Origin: Roseomonas populi
GTDB lineage: Bacteria > Pseudomonadota > Alphaproteobacteria > Acetobacterales > Acetobacteraceae
Reading direction: 5' to 3'
Length of the DNA stretch: 64,000 bases
NCBI RefSeq assembly: GCF_024594815.1
Contig: NZ_JANJOU010000001.1
Coordinates: 186,001-250,000 of the forward strand
Shown here: piece after piece, positions 41,582-50,838 of the stretch
Layout of the letters: every line of letters starts with the position of its first letter
Position numbering within the stretch: the first letter of the stretch is position 1
Made by a program: the position numbers and the translations under genes
Notes under the pieces: model-generated
Told to the model about the DNA's origin: nothing
The model's database searches: none
The model's input: only the letters and a program-made list of their open reading frames with translations

Positions 41582-43906
41582 TCACTCCGCCGCCACCATC
41601 ATCCGGCGCTCCAGCTCCACCCGCACGGGAATGGCCTTCGCGGCGGGCACCTTGCTCTTCTCCGCGTGGTGCCAGAGCGGGATGAGCGGATTGCACTCCG
41701 GGTAGTAGCCACCGATCGCGCCGCGTGGGATGTCGTAGAACACCACCTGCAGGCCGCCCACCTGGCGGCGGATGTTGTCGTCCACCGCCGTGATGAGCGT
41801 CACCGTGTCGCCTTCCCGCAGGTCGCGCCGTTCCGCGTCCGCACGGTTCATCAGCACCACCTGGCGCGTGCCGCTGATCCCGCGGAACCGGTCCTCGTAG
41901 CCATAGATCGTGGTGTTGAACTGGTCGTTGGAGCGCAAGGTGACGAGCTGCAGGATGTCCGGGTCGTCCAGCTCCGTCTCCAGGTCCGCGCGGAACCCTG
42001 AGGGCACGATGAAGTTCGCCTTGCCCGTCTCCGTCTTCCAGTCGCGCTGCCGCGCGGGCAGCGGGCGCGGGAAGCCGCCGGGCTCGTGGACGCGCTTGTT
42101 GTAGTCCTTGAACATCGAAGGGTAGCTGGCCTCGATCGCGTCCCGGATCCTCGAATAGTCCGCCACCCACTCGTCCCAGGGCACCTTCGGATTCGGCTCC
42201 AGCGTGGCCTTCGCGATGCCCGCGACGATCGCAGGCTCCGAGAGAAGGTGCGGCGAGGCCGGCTCCACCTTGCCCCAGGAGGCATGGATGTGCGTCATCG
42301 TGTCCTCGCAGGACACCATCTGCGGCCCGCTCGCCTGCACGTCCTGCTCGATTCGCCCGAGGCAGGGCAGCAGGTAGGCGACCTGCCCATTGATCAGGTG
42401 GTTGCGGTTCAGCTTCGTCGCGATCTGCACCGTCAGCCGGATGGTCGGCCAGGAAGCCTCCATCCTATCCGTGTCCGGCACCGCGTGAACAAAGTTGCCG
42501 CCCAGCCCGATGAAGGCCTGGATGCGGCCCTCGACGATCGCCTCGCAGGCCTCCACCGTGTTCATGCCCGTGTCGCGCGGCGGCTCGAAGCTGTACTGCT
42601 GGGCCAGCCCGTCCAGCGGCACCAGCTCCGGCTTCTCGGAGATGCCGACGGTGCGCTGCCCCTGCACGTTGGAGTGCCCGCGCACGGGCAGGATCCCCGC
42701 ACCAGGCTTGCCGATGTTGCCGCGCAGCAGCAGCAGGTTGACCAGCATCTGGACGCTCTCCACGCCCTTCTTGTGCTGGGTCAGCCCCATTCCGTAGATC
42801 GCCATGGCCGATGGCGCGGCGGCATAGACGCTCGCCGCGTCCTGCATCGCCTGCCGCGTCAGACCGGACCAGCGCTCGATCTCCGCCCATTCCTGCGCGC
42901 GGCACCAAGCTGCATAGCTGTCGAACCCATGCGTGTGCTGCTCGATGAAGGCATGGTCCAGCAGCGGGGCGCGCCCGGCTGCCATCGCGATGTCGTCCGC
43001 CTCGATCAGCGCCTTGGAGATCCCGGCGATGGCCGCGACGTCCCCACCCGCCCGGAGCTGGTGGTACTGGGACGCGATGCGCGTCTCCTTCTTCGTCAGC
43101 ATCTCCGCCGGGCTCTGCGGATTGGTGAAGCGCTCCCAGCCGCGCTCCTTCAAAGGGTTGAACACGATGATCGGCACGTCCCGCTTCGCGCAGCTCTGCA
43201 GCGGGTGCAGCATGCGCGGCGAGTTGGTGCCGACATTCTGCCCGAAGGAGAGGATGCAGGCGGTCTTGTCGAAGTCGTCGAGCTGCACCGTGCCCACCGG
43301 CGCGCCGATGGACAGAGGCAGCCCGACCGAGGTGCTCTCGTGGCACATGTTGGAGCTGTCGGGCAGGTTGTTGTGCCCGTAGAGCCGCGCGAAGAGCGCG
43401 TAGATGTAGCTCGTCTCGAGCGAGGCGCGGCCGGAGGAGTAGAACACCGTCTGCTTGGGATCCATGCCGCGCAGTTCCGCGCCGATCTCGCGGAAGGCGT
43501 CCTCCCAGGCCACCGGCACCCAGCGGTCCCGCGCGCGGTCCAGCCTCATCGGATGCGTGAGGCGCCCGATCTTCTCCAAGTCATGGTCCGACCACTTCAG
43601 CAGGTCCGTGATCGTGTGCTGCTCGAAAAACTCGGTCGGCACGGATTTGCGCGTGATCTCCCAGGCCGTCGCCTTCGCGCCGTTCTCGCAATACTCGAAG
43701 GGGTACGGAACCTTCGGCTTGGCCCAGGAGCAGGAGACGCAGGAATACCCCTCCGGCTTATTCTGCCGCAGCAGCACGGCATTGCCGGTAGCGACCCGCT
43801 CCTCCCGCAGAAGCCTTGATTCCACCGAACGCAATGATCCCCAACCACCTGCAGGGCCGGGATAGGGCTTCACGCTCGCGGGGCGGGGCTTCTGCGTCTC
43901 GGACAT
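41582..43906 (-). CDS. FdhF/YdeP-family molybdopterin oxidoreductase
   Basis: Molybdenum cofactor enzyme of the formate-dehydrogenase-alpha superfamily; the YdeP branch has no firmly known substrate and is linked to acid stress in E. coli. 774 residues. The N-terminus has only CVSC (EGYSCVSCSWAKPKVPYPFE) plus a further Cys in YCENGAK. Molybdopterin contacts include TVFYSSGRASLETSYIYALF, GLPLSIGAPVGTVQLDDFDK and KPGAGILPVRGHSNVQGQRT. The C-terminal dinucleotide-binding domain has LVTLRSNDQFNTTIYGYEDR. No FdhD or electron-transfer subunit is adjacent. It overlaps the catalase-family stop by one base. Confidence 0.9.
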   Translation of the reverse strand: MSETQKPRPASVKPYPGPAGGWGSLRSVESRLLREERVATGNAVLLRQNKPEGYSCVSCSWAKPKVPYPFEYCENGAKATAWEITRKSVPTEFFEQHTITDLLKWSDHDLEKIGRLTHPMRLDRARDRWVPVAWEDAFREIGAELRGMDPKQTVFYSSGRASLETSYIYALFARLYGHNNLPDSSNMCHESTSVGLPLSIGAPVGTVQLDDFDKTACILSFGQNVGTNSPRMLHPLQSCAKRDVPIIVFNPLKERGWERFTNPQSPAEMLTKKETRIASQYHQLRAGGDVAAIAGISKALIEADDIAMAAGRAPLLDHAFIEQHTHGFDSYAAWCRAQEWAEIERWSGLTRQAMQDAASVYAAAPSAMAIYGMGLTQHKKGVESVQMLVNLLLLRGNIGKPGAGILPVRGHSNVQGQRTVGISEKPELVPLDGLAQQYSFEPPRDTGMNTVEACEAIVEGRIQAFIGLGGNFVHAVPDTDRMEASWPTIRLTVQIATKLNRNHLINGQVAYLLPCLGRIEQDVQASGPQMVSCEDTMTHIHASWGKVEPASPHLLSEPAIVAGIAKATLEPNPKVPWDEWVADYSRIRDAIEASYPSMFKDYNKRVHEPGGFPRPLPARQRDWKTETGKANFIVPSGFRADLETELDDPDILQLVTLRSNDQFNTTIYGYEDRFRGISGTRQVVLMNRADAERRDLREGDTVTLITAVDDNIRRQVGGLQVVFYDIPRGAIGGYYPECNPLIPLWHHAEKSKVPAAKAIPVRVELERRMMVAAE

Positions 43907-45000
43907 CAGATCGGCACCTCTTCGGCGTGGCGAGGCTCCACCATCGGGCAGCCGCTGTGCCCGGCGCGGAAGCCGGAGGACATCTCGTAGGCCGGCTTGC
44001 GCGCGCGGTTGATGGATCCGAGCGGGCGGTGCGCGGCGAGCCCGTGCCAGGGGCTGAACGACATGCCGAGATCGACGGCGCGTGACCGCGCCTCGTCCCA
44101 GGAGGGCTGCCGCCCCACCTTGAGCCGCGCCACGGTGACGTAGGGACTTTCCTTCTCAGGCCACTGCACCGAGGGGTTCTCGATCGGCATCCGCTCGAGA
44201 TCCGTGCAGAGCTGGACGCGCAGTTCCCATTCCGCGTCATGCTCCGCGAAGAAGGCCAGAACCTCCTCGCGCAGGGCCTCCGGCCGGCCGGAGACATTCA
44301 CCTTCCTGTCCTTCAGCGCCTTCAGTTCCGGCGAGAGCGGCGCGACGGAGAATTTCGCCATGTAGGGACCGAAAAGGAAGGGCGTGGCGCTATAGAAGGT
44401 CTCGCCGAGGATGTGCGTGTTGGGGTGGCCGCCGAGCTGCTTGATTGTCGCGCTCTCCCCGCCAACCGCCTCGAGCACCGTCTCCGTGCCGCGCAGCACG
44501 GCGGAGATGGCCTTCTTGAAGCCCTGTGGGATGTCGGTGGTCTTGGCCAGCAGCTTCACGTTGCCCAGGAACTTCTTCGCCTGCGGCGCGGCGAATACGG
44601 GGGCGTTCACCATGACGAAGTCCTGGGTGGACTGGCCCTCGGAGCCCGGCAGCCGGTCGCCCTCGACGCCCACCACCTTCATGGCAAGGCCGCGAGGGAC
44701 GGAGATGTCGTCGTCCAGCAGGTCGCCGGGATTGGTGGAGAAGCGCATCACCACGGGATAGGTGCCGGGCCTGCTGAAAAGACCCTGGCGGTAGGCGGGG
44801 GCCATGTCGGCGGTCACGCGCAACTCGCCGCGCAGCAGGCCGTGGCTCTTCGCGTGGACCGCGCGGACGGGGTAGCCGTAGTCCTTGTAGGTCGTCTCGA
44901 CGATGCCGCGCATCGCCTCGACCAGCTCCTTCTTGGTCTCCTCCTCGCCCTCCTCCGGGTGCTCAAAGGCGGGCTCGTATCGGATGGGGCTGGCGGCCAT
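43906..45000 (-). CDS. Catalase-family protein
   Basis: Haem catalase/peroxidase-fold protein of the short subgroup. From ATG 45000 it has 364 residues. VRAVHAKSHGLLRGELRVTA contains the distal His region, VVMRFSTNPGDLLDDDISVP and RGLAMKVVGVEGDRLPGSEG are the catalase core, and DFVMVNAPVFAAPQAKKFLG carries the conserved Asn. The typical proximal tyrosine RxxxY motif of full catalases is not obvious, so activity may be peroxidase-like. Coupled to the YdeP gene. Reading upstream of 45000 gives an unrelated leader. Confidence 0.85.
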   Translation of the reverse strand: MAASPIRYEPAFEHPEEGEEETKKELVEAMRGIVETTYKDYGYPVRAVHAKSHGLLRGELRVTADMAPAYRQGLFSRPGTYPVVMRFSTNPGDLLDDDISVPRGLAMKVVGVEGDRLPGSEGQSTQDFVMVNAPVFAAPQAKKFLGNVKLLAKTTDIPQGFKKAISAVLRGTETVLEAVGGESATIKQLGGHPNTHILGETFYSATPFLFGPYMAKFSVAPLSPELKALKDRKVNVSGRPEALREEVLAFFAEHDAEWELRVQLCTDLERMPIENPSVQWPEKESPYVTVARLKVGRQPSWDEARSRAVDLGMSFSPWHGLAAHRPLGSINRARKPAYEMSSGFRAGHSGCPMVEPRHAEEVPI

Positions 45001-45147
45001 GCGGGACTCCTGAATCCTCAGGTGAACGCCGCCCCGGAGGGGATGTTTCGAGGGGTGCACCGGGCGCTGTGGCCGCACTGCAACATGGATATTCTGAAAC
45101 ATCACGTGAGCGTGAAAGTTTAACAGAGGGGCGCTAGCGTTTGCCCC

Positions 45148-45345
45148 ATGAGCAGCTTCCGAGCCCAGGCCATCGCTGGCCGCGTCGTCTTGGTCCATGA
45201 CATGGCGGACCAGGTTGTTGTTTCCGAATTTGACGCCGCCGAGGCGTCCACGCTGCTGCGCCAGCTCGAGGATGCGTTGGCGCAGGTGGTCCGCGGCCTC
45301 GCCCAGCAGGCGAACGGGCCGATGAGCCCGGAGATGGTGGGCTAG
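45148..45345 (+). CDS. Hypothetical small protein (65 aa)
   Basis: Function unknown. MSSFRAQAIAGRVVLVHDMA, DQVVVSEFDAAEASTLLRQL and EDALAQVVRGLAQQANGPMS give a beta hairpin followed by a helix. It is divergent from the catalase-family gene and convergent with alaS. There is no family I recognise. Confidence 0.5.
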   Translation: MSSFRAQAIAGRVVLVHDMADQVVVSEFDAAEASTLLRQLEDALAQVVRGLAQQANGPMSPEMVG

Positions 45346-45413
45346 CCGCCTCTTTCCGACGATCGGAGGGCGGGCCGCGCCGGGGTGTTCCCGTCGGCGG
45401 CCCACCCCCGGGG

Positions 45414-48062
45414 TCATGCCGTGAGGGCGCCGCGGATGGCGGCGAGGGCCTCGGCGGACTTGTCGCCTTCCGGTCCGCCGGCCTGGGCCATGTCGGGGCG
45501 GCCGCCGCCGCCTTTCCCGCCCACTGCCGCCGAGGCGGCGCGGACGAGGGCTACGGCGTCGGCCTTGCCCTTCGCGGCCTCTCCGACAGCGACGACGATG
45601 CTGGCCTTGCCTTCGGCGCTGGAGACGAGGGCGACGACGTCGGCGGTGCCGCCCTTGAGGATGGCTTCCGCCAAGCCCTTCAGGTCGCGCGGGGGGACTT
45701 CGCCGAGGTCGCGCAGGGCGACGCGGAGGTCGCCCACCGTCTCAACCTCCTGGGCGGAGGCGCCGGTGGCGAGCTTGCGGCGGAGGTCGGCGACTTCGCG
45801 CTCCAGCTTGCGGCGGTCCTCCACCAGGGCGGCGATCCGGGCGGGGAGCTCGCTGGCCGGGACCTTCAGGGTGGCGGCGGCCTCGCGGAGGGTGCGCTGC
45901 TCCTCCTCGATCAGGGCCAGGGCGGTGGCGCCGGTGACGGCTTCCACGCGGCGGACGCCGGCGGAGACGGCGCCCTCGCCCACGATCTTGAAGAGGCCGA
46001 TGTCGCCAGTGCGGGCGACGTGGGTGCCGCCGCAGAGCTCCAGGGAATAGACGCCGTGCTTGGAGGTGGCCTCGGGGTCGTGGCCCATGCCGACGACGCG
46101 GACCTCGTCTCCGTACTTCTCACCGAAGAGGGCCATGGCGCCGGCCTTCACGGCCTCGTCCGGGGTCATCAGGCGGGTGGTGACCTCGCCGTTCTGGCGG
46201 ATGCGGTCGTTCACCTCGGCCTCCACCCAGGCCAGGTCCTCGGGGGACATGGGGGTGGGCTGGGAGACGTCGAAGCGGAGGCGGTCCGGGGCGTTGAGGC
46301 TGCCCTTCTGGGCGACGTGCTCGCCGAGGCGGCGGCGCAGGGCCTCGTGCAGGAGGTGGGTGGCAGAGTGGTGGGCGCGGATGGCGCCGCGGCGGGTGTG
46401 GTCCACCTCCGCCACCACGGGGGCGTTGGGGTGGGCGATGCCGGACTCGACCTTGCCGATGTGGATGAAGAGGCCGAGCTTCTTCTGGGTGTCGCGGACC
46501 ACGATCTCCATGTCGCCGGGGCCGCGGATGGTGCCGGTGTCGCCGACCTGGCCGCCGCTCTCGGCGTAGAAGGGGGTCTGGTTCAGGACGACCGAGACTT
46601 CCGTGCCGGCGGTGGCTTCCTGGACTTCCTTGCCGTCGGCGACGATGGCGAGGATGGAGGCCTCGGCACGTTCGGTGTTGTAGCCCTGGAATTCGGTGCC
46701 GGTGCCGAGCTTCTCCTTCAGGTCGAACCAGAGGGATTCGGTGGCGGCGTCGCCGGTGCCGGACCAGGCGGCGCGGGCGCGGCGGCGCTGCTCCTGCATC
46801 GCCGTCTCGAAGCCGGCGGTGTCCACGGGGCGGCCCTCGGAGCGGAGGGCGTCCTGGGTGAGGTCGAGGGGGAAGCCGAAGGTGTCGTAGAGGCGGAAGG
46901 CGACCTCGCCGGAGAGGGGCTGGCCTTCGCCGAGCTTGGCGGTTTCTTCCGCGAGGAGGCCGAGGCCGCGCTCGAGGAGGCTGCGGAAGCGGGTTTCCTC
47001 GAGGCGGAGGGTTTCGGTGGTGAGGGCCTCGGCGCGGACGAGTTCGGGGTAGGCGGCGCCCATCTGGCGGATGAGGACGGGGACCAGGCGGGGGAGCAGC
47101 GGGTCCTTCGCGCCCATCATGTGGGCGTGGCGCATGGCGCGGCGGAGGATGCGGCGGAGGACGTAGCCGCGGCCCTCATTCGAGGGGAGGACGCCTTCGG
47201 CGATGAGGAAGGCGCCGGAGCGGAGGTGGTCTGCCACGACGCGGTGGCTGGCGCGGAAGGGGCCGTCCGGGTCCTGGCCGGTGACTTCCGCGCTGGCGAG
47301 GATGAGGGCGCGGAAGGTGTCCGTGTCGTAGTTGTCGTGGACGCCCTGGAGGATGGCGGTGAAGCGCTCCATCCCCATGCCGGTGTCGATGCTGGGGCGC
47401 GGGAGGGGGCGGCGGGTGCCGGGGGGCCCTTCCTCGTACTGCATGAAGACGAGGTTCCAGATCTCGATGAAGCGGTCGCCGTCCTCGTCCGGGGAGCCGG
47501 GGGGGCCGCCGGGGATCGCCTCACCATGGTCGTAGAAGATTTCGGAGCAGGGGCCGCAGGGGCCGGTATCGCCCATGCGCCAGAAGTTATCGCTGGTGGC
47601 GATGCGGATGATCTTCTCATCCGGGAGGCCGGCAATCTTCTTCCAGAGGGCGGCCGCGTCCTCATCCTCATGGTAGACCGTGACGAGGAGCTTTTCCTTG
47701 GGGAGGGCGAAGTCCTTCGTCAGCAGGGTCCAGGCGTGGGTGATGGCCTGTTCCTTGAAGTAGTCGCCGAAGGAGAAGTTCCCGAGCATCTCGAAGAAGG
47801 TGTGGTGGCGGGCGGTGTAGCCGACGTTGTCCAGATCGTTGTGCTTGCCGCCGGCGCGGACGCACTTCTGGGCGGTGGTGGCGCGGTTGTAGGGGCGCTT
47901 CTCCGCGCCGGTGAAGACGTTCTTGAACTGCACCATGCCGGAGTTGGTGAAGAGCAGCGTGGGGTCGTTGCGGGGCACCAGCGGGCTGCTTTCCACGACG
48001 GCGTGGCCGTTGCGGGCGAAGTAGTCCAGGAAGGTGGCGCGGACGTCGTTGCTGCTGGTCAT
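45414..48062 (-). CDS. alaS: Alanyl-tRNA synthetase
   Basis: Charges tRNA-Ala and edits mischarged Ser/Gly. From ATG 48062 it has 882 residues, standard length, beginning [20 protein letters not shown]. The catalytic core has [40 protein letters not shown] and [20 protein letters not shown]. The editing domain has [20 protein letters not shown] and [14 protein letters not shown]. The C-Ala domain is [16 protein letters not shown] further upstream reading is a low-complexity leader. Confidence 0.97.
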   Translation of the reverse strand: MTSSNDVRATFLDYFARNGHAVVESSPLVPRNDPTLLFTNSGMVQFKNVFTGAEKRPYNRATTAQKCVRAGGKHNDLDNVGYTARHHTFFEMLGNFSFGDYFKEQAITHAWTLLTKDFALPKEKLLVTVYHEDEDAAALWKKIAGLPDEKIIRIATSDNFWRMGDTGPCGPCSEIFYDHGEAIPGGPPGSPDEDGDRFIEIWNLVFMQYEEGPPGTRRPLPRPSIDTGMGMERFTAILQGVHDNYDTDTFRALILASAEVTGQDPDGPFRASHRVVADHLRSGAFLIAEGVLPSNEGRGYVLRRILRRAMRHAHMMGAKDPLLPRLVPVLIRQMGAAYPELVRAEALTTETLRLEETRFRSLLERGLGLLAEETAKLGEGQPLSGEVAFRLYDTFGFPLDLTQDALRSEGRPVDTAGFETAMQEQRRRARAAWSGTGDAATESLWFDLKEKLGTGTEFQGYNTERAEASILAIVADGKEVQEATAGTEVSVVLNQTPFYAESGGQVGDTGTIRGPGDMEIVVRDTQKKLGLFIHIGKVESGIAHPNAPVVAEVDHTRRGAIRAHHSATHLLHEALRRRLGEHVAQKGSLNAPDRLRFDVSQPTPMSPEDLAWVEAEVNDRIRQNGEVTTRLMTPDEAVKAGAMALFGEKYGDEVRVVGMGHDPEATSKHGVYSLELCGGTHVARTGDIGLFKIVGEGAVSAGVRRVEAVTGATALALIEEEQRTLREAAATLKVPASELPARIAALVEDRRKLEREVADLRRKLATGASAQEVETVGDLRVALRDLGEVPPRDLKGLAEAILKGGTADVVALVSSAEGKASIVVAVGEAAKGKADAVALVRAASAAVGGKGGGGRPDMAQAGGPEGDKSAEALAAIRGALTA

Positions 48063-48289
48063 GGGGCGACTTTTATTCCGATTCCTCGCGGGAACGCGAC
48101 CGGGGCGTTTAGCCCGTGGGAGGCTGGGGAGCCAAGCCCGGCGAGGCGGAGCCTCGCGGGCTGGGCTGCCCTGCCTTCCGCGAGCGGGGCGCGGAGCGCC
48201 ATCGCCCGAGTGGGATGCGGCGGCCGATACCAGGGCGATGCGAAGCATCGTCCCGCCCCGCCCGCGCCGCAGAGGATGCGGGCCCGGGA
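48063..48289. other. Intergenic region with three mini-hairpins
   Basis: On the plus strand three stems are closed by GNA triloops: AGCCCGGCGAGGC-GGA-GCCTCGCGGGCT (48135-48162, one bulge), GGCGC-GGA-GCGCC (48188-48200) and GGGCGATGC-GAA-GCATCGTCCC (48233-48254, one G-T pair). The alaS promoter must also lie here. Role of the hairpins unknown. Confidence 0.6.
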
Positions 48290-48886
48290 TCATGGCCAGC
48301 CGAACCTGACCACACGGGGCATCGATTTACGGCCCAGCGCAGCCTTTTCGAGCCACGCGATGGCTTTCAGCCGGGGTTTGAGGGCCGCCAGAGCCGCCCG
48401 GGTGGTGGGAAGGCGGGTCGGGAGCGCCCTGGCGAGCATTTCGGACAAAAGGGGGTCCGGGAGGAGCCAGGGCGGGCCGTTGAGGGCGGTGCGGAGGCCG
48501 AGCCTGCGGATGAGGAGAAGGAGGGTCATGCCTCCGAGGCGGGCGGCGCGGCGGGTGGCGCGGCAGATGGCGTACTCGATGGCGCGGAGGGGGTGGTTGG
48601 GGGCGAGGGCCGGGTCCGCGAGGGTTTCGAGGAGGCGATGCCAGAGGCCGGCATGGGTGAGGCGGCGGAAGTAGCGGGCAATGGTTTGGGTGTTGCCGTA
48701 TTCGGGCGGGAGGGTGCGCCAGGGGTCGCCCGGGGTGCTGGCGAGGTGGAAGATGGCGTTCATGCGGGCGCGGAGGTCGGCGATGCGGCGGCCCTGCGGG
48801 GAGCGGGGGAAGACGTAGGGGAGAAGGGCGACCCAGGCGTCGTCGGTGAGCGTGGTCCAGGGGCGGGGTGGGGTGAGGCGGGACAT
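48290..48886 (-). CDS. Transposase-derived protein, IS5-type N-terminal domain only
   Basis: From ATG 48886: [20 protein letters not shown], then [40 protein letters not shown] and [20 protein letters not shown]. This is the DNA-binding DUF4096-like domain found at the start of IS5-family transposases. The following 110 residues ([20 protein letters not shown]) are basic and helical. They contain no DDE catalytic core and I see no terminal inverted repeats. It is either a remnant or a domesticated DNA-binding protein. Divergent from the RexA-like gene. Confidence 0.65.
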   Translation of the reverse strand: MSRLTPPRPWTTLTDDAWVALLPYVFPRSPQGRRIADLRARMNAIFHLASTPGDPWRTLPPEYGNTQTIARYFRRLTHAGLWHRLLETLADPALAPNHPLRAIEYAICRATRRAARLGGMTLLLLIRRLGLRTALNGPPWLLPDPLLSEMLARALPTRLPTTRAALAALKPRLKAIAWLEKAALGRKSMPRVVRFGWP

Positions 48887-48900
48887 GGCAAGCCTCCGGA

Positions 48901-48916
48901 ATGGATGCTCATCCAT
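48901..48916. promoter_or_regulatory. Perfect inverted repeat in divergent promoter region
   Basis: ATGGATG-CT-CATCCAT, 15 bases upstream of the transposase-domain gene start and in the AT-rich spacer before the RexA-like operon. It could be an operator for either gene; that is inferred from its position. Confidence 0.45.
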
Positions 48917-49075
48917 ATAGGATTTTAATCTTGACTTCAAGACTTAATTGACAGATGAGATGGCCTGACGATGGAAGGTGGAGCGGACGTGCACGTCTCC
49001 CTTAGATGGCCGAACTCCTCTCGACAGTTATTCGCGGGCATGATCTCGTTGCGGAGTCCGAAAGCGAGAAACCCT

Positions 49076-50083
49076 GTGCCGAAAAAGCCTTTTACGGTTC
49101 AATATAGGCAGCTAAAAACGGCAGATTTAGGCACCGGGATCGACCTGAAGGCAATGTTGGTCGATGTGCTGCGTAGGCGCGGATGGTCGACAAATGCGAA
49201 ACTCCGCATCCTCGATCTAGATCAGGACAAGAGCTTCGTAATCCTGAATAAGCTTTCTGACCCTGACACTTGGGACAGCGCCGTCTTCGCCGGGCAGATA
49301 ATCCACCTTCAAGAAGGCTCCGACGTTCATGCGGTATTGCAGTCATTAGACGAGGACACCAACGAATTTGTCATCCAGGGTTTGAATCTTGGCGATCAAG
49401 CCAGGGTGTTAAGAGGCGCGCTGTACTTCGCCATCGTGGGTAATCACGTCGGCATCATCGAGGGGCAACAGGTACGAGGAAGGACGTTGGAGAGGTACCT
49501 CACAGCGCTTTTTCAGCAAGCTGGAGAGCTAGAAGCGGGTCAGGCCATCATACTCAACAGCAAGTTTATGGCTGGAGATGGCAAAGAACTCGACGAGTCC
49601 GCCGAGGTTACAGTAGCCGCAGAGCCAAACAGAGGCGGTTCTGAGCCTCGGGAAAGATCGAGTCCAGATCGTGAATCCGCGATAGTGGAACGCGAGGCTG
49701 GCCATGCGCGGGACCAGGGGGCTACTGTTTTCGACGTTTTGAGATTGCTCGGGTGGAGTCCAGAGGCGATTTCAAGCTTGAATGCCGAAGTTCCGGATGA
49801 TGGGTGGATCGAAGGTTTTTTCCGTGTTTTCATCAAGAGCAATCGAAAAAAGAGGCCGATCTCGCGAGCTACCATCAACGAGGCTCTTAGAAATATCGAC
49901 CCAGCGGACTTGGGCCTACGTGGTGCTGGAACTGAGAAGAATGGAATAGTGAAGCTTTCGGTCCAGCGGCCGGTGGAAACAATTCGATCGCTAATCGATC
50001 CAGCTGATGCTATGGAGCAGATTGTTATAGCACTGAGGGACTGGGCAGTAGCAGGGAAGATAGATTGCCGCTTCGACGCATAG
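49076..50083 (+). CDS. RexA-like putative phage-exclusion sensor
   Basis: Lambda RexA is a DNA-binding sensor that triggers its membrane partner RexB. From GTG 49076 (335 residues; alternatives 49040 and 48971) the protein follows RexA, as I remember it, from end to end. PKKPFTVQYRQL matches the FYATYRS start. LDLDQDKSFVILNKLSDPD (residues 46-64) matches IHKIDGKTFLFTKTND. VGNHVGIIEGQ (121-131) and LERYLTALF match EGDTIGFARTVF and LTDFLIG. VFDVLRLLGW (217-226) matches VFGDILKVLGA. FIKSNRKKRPI and NIDPADLGLRGAG match VIKPKFKRDIK and SDISLRAKDEAG. The gene is AT-richer than its neighbours. The alignment is by eye, and no search was run. Confidence 0.5.
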   Translation: MPKKPFTVQYRQLKTADLGTGIDLKAMLVDVLRRRGWSTNAKLRILDLDQDKSFVILNKLSDPDTWDSAVFAGQIIHLQEGSDVHAVLQSLDEDTNEFVIQGLNLGDQARVLRGALYFAIVGNHVGIIEGQQVRGRTLERYLTALFQQAGELEAGQAIILNSKFMAGDGKELDESAEVTVAAEPNRGGSEPRERSSPDRESAIVEREAGHARDQGATVFDVLRLLGWSPEAISSLNAEVPDDGWIEGFFRVFIKSNRKKRPISRATINEALRNIDPADLGLRGAGTEKNGIVKLSVQRPVETIRSLIDPADAMEQIVIALRDWAVAGKIDCRFDA

Positions 50084-50649
50084 AGATAACTGTTTTAGCC
50101 GCTTCGATATCACTCGGAGCTGCGCTGCCGCCCGGGACAATCTCGGGCGATACCAGGACTTTGCTCGTTACATTTGTCGGAATTATTTCTGCTAGTATCC
50201 TTCCGACGGTAACGCTTCTCGTTAATGCCATGACTGCTGGCGGCCGGTCAGTGCATTCCATCAACCAGCTTGAAACCGAAATGCAAGCAGCGATGGACGC
50301 GCTGTTCTTTATATTGGGTTGTGCTCTCGTGACCCTATTAGGACTAGTCCTTCTGTCAGTGAAAGTACCTGAATTTCTCGGCAATTTACCGCGCCCAAAT
50401 GTCGGACTGGTGCCTAGAGCAAGCCAAGCTATATTGTTAGCTGGCGCATCAATGGTCATTCTCCGAGCCGGACAAATACCAGCAATCCTAAGAAGATCAC
50501 TATCAATAAGACATGAGATTGCCCTCGATGAAGCCAGACGCAAAGTCAACGACAAGGTCCCCAGTTCGGATGAACTAAGGCGTTCGTTCGCAAATCATCC
50601 GGATTTTGGAAAGATAGTTCCTCTACCGAATTCGCAGTTGAGGGAATGA
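50065..50649 (+). CDS. RexB-like four-helix membrane protein
   Basis: Putative effector of the upstream gene; lambda RexB is a four-helix membrane protein thought to depolarise the cell. 194 residues from TTG 50065, 7 bases after AGGGAAG, overlapping the upstream stop by 19 bases. Helices: about 7-24 (EITVLAASISLGAALPPG), 33-57 (LLVTFVGIISASILPTVTLL), 79-101 (ALFFILGCALVTLLGLVLLS) and 119-145 (ASQAILLAGASMVILRAGQI). Helices 1-2, a charged loop and 3-4 give the RexB topology. The 50-residue cytoplasmic tail is longer than RexB has. Confidence 0.5.
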   Translation: MPLRRIEITVLAASISLGAALPPGTISGDTRTLLVTFVGIISASILPTVTLLVNAMTAGGRSVHSINQLETEMQAAMDALFFILGCALVTLLGLVLLSVKVPEFLGNLPRPNVGLVPRASQAILLAGASMVILRAGQIPAILRRSLSIRHEIALDEARRKVNDKVPSSDELRRSFANHPDFGKIVPLPNSQLRE

Positions 50650-50838
50650 TTACGGCAACCGGTTAGGCGAAACCGGGGCTCAGGTTCTCGGCATAATAAG
50701 GGATGGCCTACTGCAAACGCCGCCGCAGATTTTGAAAGCCAGCGGTGCTCGCTCACAAGGCACCCGCACCACCCTAGCCATCCCCCTCGCCCCGGCTCAC
50801 ACTCCCAGTTCCCCTCCTCAGAACCGGAGCCCTCCCCC

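Noticed and set aside
46020-48674. 884-codon plus-strand frame opposite alaS
   Set aside because: Gly/Ala/Glu-rich antisense reading of a well-conserved synthetase gene.
48971-49075. Upstream start for the RexA-like protein
   Set aside because: The extra 35 residues have no counterpart in RexA as remembered, and the GTG at 49076 places the FTVQYR segment at the same distance from the start as FYATYR in RexA.
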